A DNA stretch of 64,000 nucleotides. Origin: Klebsormidium nitens (Eukaryota > Streptophyta > Klebsormidiophyceae > Klebsormidiales > Klebsormidiaceae). The translations under genes were made by a program, and so were the position numbers. Location of the stretch: contig DF236957.1 in NCBI GenBank assembly GCA_000708835.1, forward strand, positions 372,001 through 436,000. The letters run 5' to 3'. Each line of letters opens with the position of its first letter. Position 1 is the stretch's first letter. The notes beneath the pieces were generated by a model. The model ran no database searches, had not been told where the DNA came from, and was given only the letters and a program-made list of their open reading frames with translations. Of this stretch, positions 11,361-22,848 are shown piece after piece.

Positions 11361-12541
11361 CTGCATACGTTTTGCTCGAGCAAATGGGTGATGGCCGCGC
11401 CCTCTCTGGATTATTCAATGCATCCAAAGGAGTCATGCAGCCCTGATGCATGGTTGTCTTTCCGGCAGAAGCTTAAGTGTGTTATTTCAAGGTTGTCAGA
11501 ACGCATGGAAGGAGAACATGGACTCCAGTTTTCATTTCTGGACCCCCACACCGGTTGGTACTCTGCACACGCAACTTAGATTGACTTGGTTACGTTCCGG
11601 GTCATCGGGTTGTTTCTTTGTCGACTGCCAGGTATAAACGCCTGCATTTGAGCGCTCGGTGGAAGTCGGGGAGGTCGGTCAACAGCACGCTTTGAGTTAC
11701 GGTACTATGGGTTATGCTAGGTTGTGCGCGTAGCCAGTCCAACTTAAATCTTCAAGCGCGCGCAAACTGACCAGTACCAAACGGTGTGGGGGTCTCGACT
11801 GCAAACTCCCTAGTCCGCGTTCTCCTTCCATCCGTTCTGTCAGGACACGTACAGATAATGTCCGGTGCCCTACCTATGTGCAATTTGAACATCGACTTAC
11901 CATGACGTACAGAGCCAAAATCGTGTCGTTCATGCAATTACTTCAACGGGCAGAATGTGCATCATGATCGGCCAGAATTGCAGTTCATTGGATACAATGA
12001 TATGTGTATAATGATCATGATATATGTTAGTATGGTCATATGGGCACGTTCCTAGATGAATCTTGTGCAGCGACCGTCACGCTACGAAAGATGGACATGA
12101 GCGGCTGAATTCAAAAGCACGGTCGATCTGCTTCAAAATGCATGCTAGGCTTTCTTCAACCGTCCGTAGTAAATTGGCCCACTGCATGAAGGCTGCTGCC
12201 TCGGGCAGGGCCCCAAAGTTTGCTAACCCCCATTTCAATAGGACCTATAGCAAACTTAAGTGCAGAGTACACGCGGATAGATATAAATTACCGATCAGAT
12301 TCATGTTCACAATTTCCTAAAAGTATGGTAGTCTATGGATCTGGGATGAACACAGTATTGCATGTACTTACTTGGACCTTTCACGAGCTACGAAAGGGAC
12401 GAGGACTATTCCGCTCCGCAGAGGGCTGTACCACTTCGGTTGCAGGCCTTACAATACTGAACACAACTTTCTGTGTCGCAACTACTTGCATTCCGCTCCT
12501 GCAAGAGCAGCCGGAATGCTCGCGGTACCCCCTTGGACGGC
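11361..12541. other. Intergenic, convergent 3' ends
   Basis: Between the zinc-ribbon gene and the tetraspanin stop. The part at 11940-12060 is AT-rich with repeated ATGATCATGAT-like motifs. No supported gene or structural RNA was seen. Confidence 0.55.
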
Positions 12542-15500
12542 TCACAGATCGTCGTTATGCTTGTTCCGGTTCCAGATCGGCATCAGCTCGTCCTCGTCCT
12601 TATACCGCTTGGCCTCCCGACGGGCTCCGCAAGAAACGCACCAAACGACCAACTGCAGACAGATGCGATGCTTAGCTTCCCGCAGATCAAAGTGCGGCCT
12701 TTTCATTCCGATCCTTCGCTTCCCTAGAATGATTGCGAGCTTCAAATCAGCAACAGCTTGCAAACCAAACCGACATGACGGTCGCCTCGTCTTTTAGACT
12801 CGGTAAGATTGCGAGTTTTACAACCGGTTGTTCATCCCAGCCTGCTTTTCTTACTTACTTACCTTTCTTTCTTCAAGATAAGCGGGTACCCCGTCAAAAC
12901 TGGCTTATCTTGCAGGATTGAGCCCATGGTTGTTGGGTCACGGAAACCTGATCTGAAGATGCAGTTGCTTCCACCGACCGCGCTGAGGGAAACGTGTTCT
13001 TCGACACACTGAGAATGTGAAGGCGTTCCTTGAATGCATCATCTCCAATGGATAATTCAAAAAGTGTCTTCTAACAGGGTGTCAATGTACGCAGCCTTCC
13101 TTCTGGTGTGAGTTTCTTAGCACCACTCACCACTAGGGCAAGGATCGCCGAGTTCCCAATCGCGACGATCTTCCACTTGCCCTTCAACTCTTGAAGGAAG
13201 CCCGCCCTGTCGACAGAAAAGCGCCAGGAATCGTAAGTGCAAAGCCGAATCCAACAACAAAGCAAAGTGCAATTACAAGCTGACGTCTTAGGGGCTCACA
13301 ATAGATGACGTCGAGCATGGTCGCTTCGTATCGAGAGTCTAGTTGATTTCTTCGCTGACCATTCCGCAGTGTGCGACACTCCAGCCAGCAGCCTGCTTTT
13401 TTGATTCTCGACATGAACTTCCTCACCGGCACGAATTGCAGTCGAGGCACTCCTGTTCACTCCTGTTGACCCGCAGCCCACACACGCTCTGAGGATCTAG
13501 GGTTCTAAGTAACCCTGTAGATAACGAACTTACTGACTATCTTTGAAGTTGTCTTGAGGGGAAGGCTCACCGGCACGAGTTGCAGTCGAGGCACTCCTGT
13601 TGGATGTTGCTGCTGTATGTCAGGCAGTCCGTGTCGTTACCCAGGGGGGTGGTGGTGTCGTATGACGTGCTGGTGATGATCGGGAAGCCGCACCTGCGCA
13701 TGCATCCGCCGGTTGTTCAGAGAGAGCTTCAGAGTTACTTTTCCGGTTCAGCGCCTTTGGAAGAAGCTCTCCGACCGTCTGACCAAAATTCAGCGAAAGT
13801 AGCTTTCAAAGGAGGTCAGGAGGACCGACCCACTCTGACGTGATCGGCGAACGCTGCATTCTGATTGCGGCATTCCCGCCCGTATCACGTCACTTGTCGC
13901 ACGTGGCATAATTCCAGTTTTGCGGAGTGCAAACGGAAAAAAACCCGCGAAAGATTCTCGACCCCTCGTTTCCTTCGAACAAGTTGAGCGCAATTGCCGA
14001 TGAAACCGAGCAAGTTCCGAACATGTGTCGGGTCTCCAAAATCTACTGATTAAGGCCGTATATTTAGTCTGACGCCCTTTCCAAGCATGGAGAAAGAGGG
14101 TTTAGGGCTTACGAGGACGGAGGCCGGCAGCAACCCGACTCGATGGGGCTCAGGTTGCCCAGGTTTGCGAGGAAGATGTCCGTTGTCTGCAATTTGGATC
14201 AGACGACTTAGCTGCATATTGAGAACACTTTCTGGGGGGCGGAAGCTACTGGGGTGATTCGCGCCCGAGGATAAGCCCACACGGTTAGCCGACTCTTGTT
14301 GCAGGGTCGTCTGATCGGCTACAATGTTATCGAGATTGCTGAACCGAAGTAAAGGGTCACTATATTCTGTTGGCTGAGGAAATTGAGCGCGCTTGTGTTC
14401 GAATTCGATCGAGCAGGCAATCAATGGTGAAAGTTCGATGCCACACTTGACAAGGACCAAGGCCGTTCGGCAGGTAATGGAAATCAGATTCGCGGACATA
14501 CAAATTTGTGGCCTTTTCCCATCAGGCACTACGTCAAACGGCTTGATCCAAACTCAACATCACGGACTTTGAAAGGGACTGTAATCCAGTTTTTTGAAGG
14601 GGCCGGTTCAGGGCTGACCGGGGGCGCTGGGGAAGGTTCTGGCAGTAGCCTTTCCCCAGCAAGGCACGGCTTGAACGACTTGACCCAAAACTTCAAATGA
14701 CGGTCCTTGAGCAAGACCGTAACCAACAACGGCTTGACAACGTGGACCTCTAGGAAAACCGTAACCCGGTTCTTAACCGGTGGTTTAGGTGCTCACGGGA
14801 AAGCGCTGGGGAAGTCTTGGCGGCAGCCTTTCTCTCGCAGGCACAAGCTCAAAAGGCTTGATCAAAATTCAACAACATGGACCTTAAGAGACACCCCAGT
14901 CATTGAAGAGACACCCCAGTTCTTAACCGGGCCGGTTAAAAGCTTACCGGGAAGCGCTGGGGAAAGTCTTGGCAGTAGCCCTTCTCCTGCAGGCACGACT
15001 TGATGGACCGCCACGTGCTGGGCTTCTCCACTTGTTTCTGGAGCCACGCCGAGTAGTCCTGCAGCCGATACTCGAGCACGCTGCGAAACCGGGTTTGCAA
15101 GGAGGTTACGAAGGTTTCGGAAGGGGTATAGCAGGTCCAAAACCATGTTAGAGGGGGTACGAAGGGGTTTTAGAATGTTTCGACTGGGTCGTCAGATCTG
15201 ACATGCGTTAAGAAGACCTGCAGCCGGTACTCGAGCACGCTGCGAAACCGGGTTTGCAAGGAGGTCACGAGGGTTTGGGAGGGATCTAGCACATCCCGGA
15301 CCACATCAGGTGGATTGTAACGGTTTGGAAATTACGAAGCGGGTCGTTGAATTTTTGCGTGCGTTTATAAATACCTGCAGCCAGCACTCAAGCCCGCTGC
15401 AGCAAAGTTTCGGTTTGCAACGGGGTTTAGCCGAACACATTGGACGTGCAGCATCTAGCTAACAAGTTGCGAATCTCGTCAAGCGATCGAAGCCACGAAA

Positions 15501-18439
15501 ATACGTGCGCGATCGCTCGAAGCAGACACCGGCATTTCGTAAGCAACTTAGAAAGATTGTACGATGGCTACTAGCAACCGTGCGCAAAGGTGAGTCGCGG
15601 TCATCCTCACCCTTGCCCGGCTAGCTCCTTGCCCGCCCCGTCATTCGTGACAATGAAACTGCATGTGATACGAGCAGACATTAACCTTCCCACCCGAGCC
15701 CATCGTCAATAGCAACAGCAGGTTTGTGAAATATGACTGTGAGAAACCTTTCCTGGGGCCAATTGAGAAAGAAACAGCGGGACCACTTTACTGTGCGGAG
15801 CCAAAACTGCCGGGCGGAACTACCTGTCCCGGGCGGAACCACCTTCTTTGGACGGAACAACCGGTCTTCGAAGGGGCCCGCGAGTTTTTAAAGGGGGTCA
15901 GAACCAGCACTGTTTTGGCCAATCCTCTGGCCAGACGAGTCAGGTGACTTGCAAATGTGGACACATGCACGATCTGCGCTAAGAAGTCACGGCCATAACG
16001 AAAGAGAACTCTGTGCCTGACACGAGTCTGTTGCCTTCAACTCAAAAGACAAGCACCGTGCAAAGTGCGCCCCACTCGGACCCATCCTTTGTAGAATATA
16101 TACCCCAGACCACTTTTCCAACTTTTCTGTAAGAATGTTTTTTCTTATCGACGCGTGAGATCAGTCAAAACTTATCGACACGTGAGATCAGTCAAAACCT
16201 GGATAGAAATTCTGACTCCCTCCGGAAGGCATCAGTGTCGCATCAGAAGGCAAAGCTTTCAAGTGGCTACGCAAGAGAAGAACGCTACAAGTAGGAAAGC
16301 GAACGGAGGGTACTCACGAGAAGATGGTGAAGGCGAGAAGCGCCAGCCACAGGATCGCCATCAGGAGCCCGTACTGGAGCGTGCCACGTGTCAAGGAAAA
16401 AGCTCGAGCATTCTGCTTCAGGACTAACATCGCAATCTTCCAAATACCAACCCCAGTGCCGCAAGGGCATCAAATTTCCAACGTCGAATACCCGATGCTG
16501 CCACTTCAAGAGCTTGGCTACGAAAGACGTAGCCGAATACTTCTGCAGATGTTACGTGAAGACAACCCCCATCTCGCAAATACAGAGAGAACAACAGAGT
16601 TTTGACTGTGCAACGGTGGCGCCTTGAAGGCCAAATCGGAAGGATACGATCCAGAGGAAGCAGGCGGAGTGGGTCCATGCTCCGGCGATGCCCAGGAGCG
16701 ACCTGCAAACAGGAATGCCACGTGTCGTTCAATTTTTGATATGTCGCCTGCAGGCGGACCGCAGAACCACGAGATGGCTACGGGATGACCCAGAATCGCA
16801 GCGCTGCCGTTTGACGTCGCAAATCGAACGCTCGAGACCTTTCGTTTGCATTTGGTCAGGCACGGTTTGTCTGAACCCCAGTATCGGAACCGGTTCTGCC
16901 AAAGTTTGCGACACCCTGGCTGAACCCTGCAGACTGGAGTCCTTATGTTGCAAACGGACGGTAGCGATGCGAATTGGACTATGGTGAAGTTCTGCGGTCC
17001 GCCTGCCTGCATCCTATTACAGGCAGATTGAACAGCTAGACGCTGCACAAGCGGAATCCTTGCAGCATACTATCAGCGTCCAGAATCGTCCTTCCGTGCT
17101 TGTTGGCGAATCAAGAGATCCATGTCTTCACCGCAAGTATGACCCAAGATTGGCGACCATGAAAAAGCAGCGAGCTTCTGAAGTTCTTGACCTTCCCCAG
17201 TATCAGCGCTTCAGATCTAATCTTGGGCCAGAAATGCCTAAATCAAAAATCAAGTTTAAACCAGATGTCAACAATCTGTCGCCCCTCCTTTCTATCTTCA
17301 AGCACTCCCTTCCCTCCTTTTCCTGCGCTACCGCGTTCTTGCATGATGATACGTAGAATATGGTGCTCACAAACAGGACTTCAATGTCTGCCGCCATGAC
17401 TTTATTAAGTCCAGAAACAGCAGAAGCAGCATGATCCATCTTTGGGACATTGAAGCCCATAGGTCAAAAAAATGCCCACCTTCCTTGAGTCGAATGACAA
17501 GGACATTATATTGAAGCCTCAATCCGGATGTTCAGAAATGCCAAGGATTGACTTACAGGAATAGGAGGAGCACCCCAAGGATCAGCACTGGGTACATGAA
17601 GAAGCGGTAGCACTGGGGGGTGCTTGCGACGGCCAGGTAGATCCCAAAGCCGATAATGGGCAGCGACAGAAGCTGCAAATCCACCGTAATGTCGATAAGT
17701 CTCTATCTTGAGAAAAAGAAATTCTACAAAGATCATTGTACTGGGCTGAGACAATTTGACACACTGACCTGAACATTCGCGGTCTCCAACCCCGAACCCA
17801 CCCCTACCCCCGAGCTAACCCCAACTGTCCCTCGAGCTGATCTTATGATTCATAGAGCTTACGTTCGAGACATACTGAAGCATCTGAGAGCTTCCATTCT
17901 TGTGCAAGGTTTTGACCCGAGGGCTTAAATGTACCTAACAGTTGCAGCAGAACTTAGTGTCAGCCGGGTCAACAACGTTCTCTGAAATTCAGTTACTTTT
18001 CATTGCCTCAAGAAAGAAAGCGAAATGCCACATTCACTATCATTGAAAGCTAGTAAGGCTTACAAAAACAAACTTGGTGTTCTGATCCTGAAAGGAAGCC
18101 TTCTTCAGGTGGGACCTGCAGTTTGACTATCGTCCAGTGGGCAATCCTAGACCGTCATAATTCACCAGCAATGGATCAAGCTTCAAAATATCGCAGTGCG
18201 CCTGGTTTGGCAGTGGCGTTATTGTGTCCCAAATCTTTGATACCGACGCAAGGCCATGCTTATTCTAAAAAGGCTGGATCAACAATGCCATGCTGGCTGA
18301 TGAATTTGGAATGAAAGATTGGTTCACAGTCAAATGGTACCCAGGAAGACATGTGGGACGTTGGATAACTTTTGAATGAGTGGGCCCTTACCAGTGTCAG
18401 AATGTTGAGCCATTTGATGCTCCAGGTGGCGCACCCCAT
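12542..18439 (-). CDS. Tetraspanin (plant type)
   Basis: Ten exons in gene order: 18392..18439, 17557..17672, 16648..16702, 16318..16373, 15611..15658, 14948..15080, 14113..14186, 13571..13693, 13131..13206, 12542..12652. All phases agree; the product has 279 residues, normal for plant tetraspanins. It starts MGCATWSIKWLNILTL; TM1 runs through LLSLPIIGFGIYLA, TM2 about 43-61, TM3 YGLLMAILWLALLAFTIF. The large extracellular loop has the plant features EYRLQDYSAWLQ, IKSCLQEKGYC, the diagnostic SGCCRPP (GCC at about 170-172), CGFP, and the pair ECLDCNSC followed by RAGFLQELKGKWK before TM4. The short cytosolic tail has GARREAKRYKDEDE. Tetraspanins organise plasma-membrane microdomains and intercellular signalling; the specific partner is unknown. 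Exons 6 and 8 are accompanied by intronic copies of their own edges. Confidence 0.92.
12874..12912. repeat. 10-bp perfect inverted repeat (hairpin) in the last tetraspanin intron
   Basis: CAAGATAAGC at 12874..12883 pairs with GCTTATCTTG at 12903..12912 across a 19-base loop. On the transcribed minus strand it lies between exon 9 and exon 10, so it could form in the intron. No function is known. Confidence 0.55.
13422..13457 (-). repeat. Copy of the end of tetraspanin exon 8 with its donor, inside intron 8
   Basis: Thirty-six bases match 13566..13601 with one difference. The copy contains the last 31 bases of exon 8 and the GTGAG donor, so it is a second consensus 5' splice site (CCG|GTGAGG on the minus strand) 144 bases downstream of the real one. 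Reading on past the real donor meets TGA at once, so use of the copy would truncate the protein. Confidence 0.88.
14519..15005 (-). repeat. Three tandem copies of the 3' edge of tetraspanin exon 6
   Basis: Units of about 150-180 bases share the landmark GCGCTGGGGAA at 14624, 14803 and 14954 and flanking blocks such as GGCTTGATC, TTCTTAACCGG, TTGGCAGTAGCC and GCAGGCACG. The unit at 14846..15005 contains the real last 58 bases of exon 6 and donor CCG|GTAAGC. The middle copy keeps a donor-like GTGAGC, the outer one a GTCAGC. They lie in the intron downstream of exon 6 in gene direction. Confidence 0.85.
15058..15440 (-). repeat. Three tandem copies of the 5' edge of tetraspanin exon 6
   Basis: CCTGCAGCC recurs at 15058, 15217 and 15374 (spacings 159 and 157). 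The first unit holds the real first 23 bases of exon 6 and its acceptor tttcgcag. The second differs from it at only 3 of the first 60 positions and keeps the acceptor; the third is more decayed. They lie upstream of exon 6 in gene direction, in intron 5. Confidence 0.88.
16145..16198. repeat. 27-bp tandem duplication
   Basis: Two adjacent 27-base units (16145..16171 and 16172..16198) differ at one position, GACGCGTGAG against GACACGTGAG. The second contains the G-box core CACGTG. It lies in tetraspanin intron 4. Confidence 0.85.
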
Positions 18440-20208
18440 TATGGAAACCCGCTCAGTGACCACCAGGTGACAATTGAATAACCGCTGCGGAACCACCACC
18501 AACTACTTATAGCTGGCAGCTATCCTCAATCAAATGTTCGACTAGTTGTGCTGGAGGGGTCTTCAGAGGTGCCGCCTGCACAGACGAACTTTCAATGGTC
18601 ACATTGATGCGAGAACCAAACCGCCTCCTTGGAAAACCGATATAGAAGTTCTTGGATCACAACTGCGACAAAAGTGATTGGACGCCCTTGCACATAATAG
18701 GATGATCAAAAATTCGTGCGCAGACAACTATGAATCCGTCAACCTGAGGAACTGTCAAGAGAAGTCTCAAACTAAAGTGGGCGGTGCTGAAAGATGCACG
18801 AGCCGTGTGAAGTTAAAATGCAATTTCGAAGATACAAAAAGCCAATTCCACCCCAAGCGATTAGCGCGAAGTGATCTGACTGGTACAATTTCTCTCTGTT
18901 GACCATTGATGTTGGTATATGACGTCACTGAGTGTGGTGCACTTGCAGCAACGAGGACAAGCTAAGGGTACTCCAAACATGCTTTTACTCCCCCAGTGAC
19001 ACTTCTGATTCTCAACCTGAGCAGCTAGATCAAGAATCGCATTGATGCACATTTAATTGCCAGGACCCCTAGGATTTGAAAGCCAGGACCCCTTGAGCCT
19101 TGAGTTCCAACTTCCACGTTGATCTCCATCACAAGGGGCAGCGTGAACGAAGCAATGTCGAGTGGATTGACAGACATCTTGGGGAATGTCAAGGTCCACG
19201 AACGCAGGGGGGATCAAAACGAAACCCTCACTGGCACAGATAATGTCAACATGAACCTTGTCTCAAGGCACTCCTCCACTGACGCAGGTAGCTGTTTCAA
19301 ACACAAGAAATTACGCCAGTAAATTTGACATGGTAGAGCAACACATCGCAGAAAGGTTTTTTTCTTCTTGCCAGTAGAGAACGGCGGGGCAGGAATGTAA
19401 TCAAGTGTGCTGATCTTGGTACAAACCTTGGAGCTTACCCAGAAGACACAACAGCTCAACTAACACTCATACACGAGAATCTGACAAGTGAGGTTCTCGG
19501 CAGCTCACATGGGGATGTCTGAAGCCTGAACGTCTGAAGAAAGAAACATCGACGTCAACCCCTAATGTTACTAGCCGAAAGAGAAGGCCCGTCCGAACTC
19601 TTTTCTAGTGCTGCCAGCTAGATTGAAGAAAGGAGGAGAGAGAAGTCGAAGGACAATGCTGAGGGCCTATCCTCTGATGTGATAGCGCAAGAGTTTGCGT
19701 CCTCCTGATGCAGAAAGGATCGTGAGAATTGCGACGAGGCGCAAGAAAGAAACAAACGAATGCTGCGAAAGGTGTGGCTCAGATCTTTGACACCAGCAGT
19801 ACCAGTGCTGACATTGTTGCTCGAACTTCGAAGAGATCCAGGGACAACGAAGGACAGTGTCATGAGCTGTAGAGGGATCACCAGACCAGAGCGGAATATT
19901 CGGACGGGCCAAACAAAACCGAGGGGCAGGCCGCGGCCGCGTTTGCGACGAGCGCGCAGCCCCGGCGCCGCGGCTCTCCTTGCCTGGCTGACGGGGTTTA
20001 GCAGACTATCGGAGATTGCCAATTGGGTAGAAGCAGGAACTCCAAGAAAATTCTACGTTGATGGCAATTTCTGTATCGCATCCAGACCGTTTAGACGTTC
20101 CCCATCGCCCTTGAAGAGCTTCTCCCTTGCTCGTCTTCTTCCTCTTTCCGAATCCTAGCCGGCAGTCCAGTCGCGCCAGGGCGGCTACTTCCCCCCCGTG
20201 CTGCCACC
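18440..20208. other. Divergent intergenic region, tetraspanin / eL21
   Basis: Holds the 5' flanks of both genes. The part at 19930-19980 is strongly GC-rich (CCGCGGCCGCG and neighbours). Just before the eL21 start is a pyrimidine tract (about 20117-20150, CTTGCTCGTCTTCTTCCTCT), typical of ribosomal-protein gene leaders. Two overlapping open frames of about 130 codons at 19618-20158, on opposite strands, show no family similarity and were not called. Confidence 0.6.
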
Positions 20209-22848
20209 ATGCCTGCCGGACATGGGATGCGCGCCCGGACGAGGGACCTGTTCTCTCGGGGCTTCAGGCAAAAGGGTTTCATTCCCTTGACCGTGTACCT
20301 GCGTTCGTTCAAGGTCGGCGACTACGTTGATGTGAAGGTCAATTCGGCGGTGCACAACGGCATGCCCTTCAAGTACTACCATGATAAGTTGCCAATACTT
20401 GATCTCTTATGAAGTTTTTAGATAAGTCACATGATTGGGCCGCGGTGGGTTCCATTGGCAATGGTGCTTTTCTGATGGTCTGGGAAGTTAGGGTTGCTCT
20501 TCGTTCTGCGGTGAAATTTTGCCTGTGGTCATCTTAATCATAATGAGTGTGTTCTTGTATACAACTGACACGTTTTAGGGCGTCATCATCCTGCACCGGA
20601 AACGAGATTATGTGCAAGGAATGGAAAGCAGAAGCCCATGATTCCGGAATGTCATCTCTGCATACGCAGAGTTTGTGCTCTGATTTCTGAGCTTGACAAG
20701 TCCCATCTTCGGTCGTGCACGCAGGACAGGGAAGGTCTGGAATGTCACAAAGCGGTCGGTCGGAGTTGAGATCAACAAGCAGGTAAGAAGCTGCCCATGC
20801 TCATTGCGGTAACGGTTTCAGGGAGCCCATGTTGGGATTGTTGGCTTCGGAGCTCAGGAAGGGCTGCCAGCTTACTCCATATCGGTTCGCAGCGGTTGTG
20901 TGCAAGAGAGGAAAGGAAAGGTGGTAACGATGGCAGGCGAAGTTTACAAGCCAGTCAGAATGGTTTCCTGCCCCACAGCAACAACAGTCTTGACAAAGCT
21001 CCCGTGTATCTGAGCCACATGGAAGACTTTTGACAGCATGCGGCAGAGGTTGACAGGGACTATTAAGGCCTCGGGCTATCATAGTCTCAGCTTTCCTTGG
21101 GAAGAAGACACCCTCTGGCTCTGGGATCTGATTTGAAGGGTGGTTTGCTTGTTTTGCGGGAAAGCCAGTAGACTGTCCAGCAGGAGCGACAGCCTGGGAG
21201 TAGCCTCCGGGTAATTGCAGGGCATCCAGAATCTCTTCCAATGGTCCCGGCAGACTCTTTCTAAGTTCGTTCTTGTAGCGCCCTTGGAGATTGCTGAGAA
21301 TAAGAGCGCAATCGATGTAAAGGCAAAATAGAGATTATTATGACGCAATAGATGTCCGTCCTACCTGTAATGACAGCAGAGCATAAAGAAACGGAGATGT
21401 GTAACAGAAGGGGGTTGTACGCGTTGCTAAAAGCGGGGGATTCAAGCTGGACAGAACGCCCCTGCCAGGCCTTTATGGGACATTCCCTGCCCCCGCACGC
21501 ACTAACTTTGCGCCCTGTAGATGCCGTGCAAGAAAAGAAGCGAGCTTCTCTTCTCTGTAACCAGCGCAATTTCTCGGTCTGGGTTCTGGGGTGCCAAGGA
21601 CGTAGTCGTGGATTTTGTCCCAAGCCTTAGAATTTCACAGTGAGTTTGGACCTCACACAATGAGTCCAGATGTTGAGCAGGAACCTGCATTTTGTCAGGG
21701 AGATGGTCGTTAGTGTCAGGTTGACAGTTGCCTGATGAAACCAGTCCGCAGCAGCGGGTTTTAATGGAGGCGCGAGCAAGTGGTCACCTTTTTGCCCATC
21801 TCCACAGGTGGGAGGTCGCATCATCAAGAAGAGGATCCATGTGAGGATTGAGCATGTGAAGCCGTCTCGGTGTCACGAGGACTTCTTGGAGAGGAGGAAG
21901 AAGAACGACCAGCTCAAGGTGAGAGTGTGCTCCAATGTTTATGTCATGGCCAGTATGGGAAGCATCAGAAGTTGGTCAGTTGTCTGAGTGAGACTCTATT
22001 GAGAAGTTCTGGATGATTACTTCTCAGGCAGGCAGGAATCTGCGGGGTCTGCTTGTGAGGGTCCCATCCTTTCGCGGGACTTGCAGAGGACGGCAATTGG
22101 TCTGTGAGAATTGCCGGCAGTGTTGCGGTAGGCCTGTTTTACCATGCCGTTTATGGGAGGGGGGAGGGAGGGAGGCCAGGGTGGCTGTGCTCCTCCGGCC
22201 AGTAGGTAGCGAAGTTCCATGAAATCGGTGGTTGAGAGATTAGGGGACAAACAGATAGCATTCTGGAAGCAAGAAGTTGTAGTTTGCGCTATGGCAGGGG
22301 TGTTTAGACTTCTCTCGGGGTTGTTTTGTATGCACATAGGAGCCCCACAGACCCATTGCCAGCAGATGAGTTGCGCTGGCCAGAAGCTCGCAGTGAGACA
22401 GCGTACTGTCTCGCCTGCGTTGGTGAAGTGTGAAGCGGTAGAGAGCGGAGCTTGTGTGGTTATAACATTATCCATCTTTCACAAGTAGGCAGCAGAAGAC
22501 GAGCAAGAGATGAGGGATTAAGAGCATTCTGTAGTTGAGTTCCGCGTTTGTGGAAAGCTGCACATCTGCTCTTGTTTTCTGGTTGTGTTTGAAACCCCCC
22601 ATGCATGCAACGGGTCAGTCAGGATGTGGGGTTAGTTGAGTTTGAGGCTTGAACATGTCATTCTTTCTTCAGGTTGACAAATAGACTTCGATTCTTTGCA
22701 GGCTGAGGCAAAGAAGCGCGGGGAGAGCCTCCATGTGAGAAGACAACCCGCGGGACCTAAGCCCGGTTTCTTGGTGGAGAAGGCTGACATCGAGACCGTC
22801 ACTCCTATCCCCTACGACGTCGTCAACGATCTCAAGGGAGGATATTAA
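20209..22848 (+). CDS. RPL21: 60S ribosomal protein L21 (eL21)
   Basis: Four exons, 20209..20387, 20725..20782, 21808..21918 and 22702..22848, give 164 residues, the family length. It starts [19 protein letters not shown] and ends [15 protein letters not shown], both nearly invariant in eukaryotes. Inner signatures are [49 protein letters not shown] and [19 protein letters not shown]. It is a structural protein of the cytosolic large ribosomal subunit. The first donor is weak: the phase-correct junction reads CATGATAA|GTTGCC and replaces the usual YHGRTG by YHDKTG. The upstream region has the pyrimidine tract common to ribosomal-protein leaders. The third intron contains a run of G tracts. 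Confidence 0.95.
22155..22175 (+). other. G-quadruplex motif in eL21 intron 3
   Basis: Four or more G runs separated by single A bases (GGG A GGGGGG A GGG A GGG A GG) fit the canonical G3+N1-7 pattern on the coding strand, so the pre-mRNA could also fold. It lies about 240 bases after the 5' splice site of intron 3. Confidence 0.7.

Noticed and set aside
16518-17048. 176-codon minus-strand frame
   Set aside because: Covers tetraspanin intron sequence; only 16648..16702 fits the family, and in a spliced context.
19618-20158. Overlapping 134- and 132-codon frames on opposite strands
   Set aside because: GC-rich promoter sequence next to eL21; neither product resembles a known protein and neither has start or splice context.
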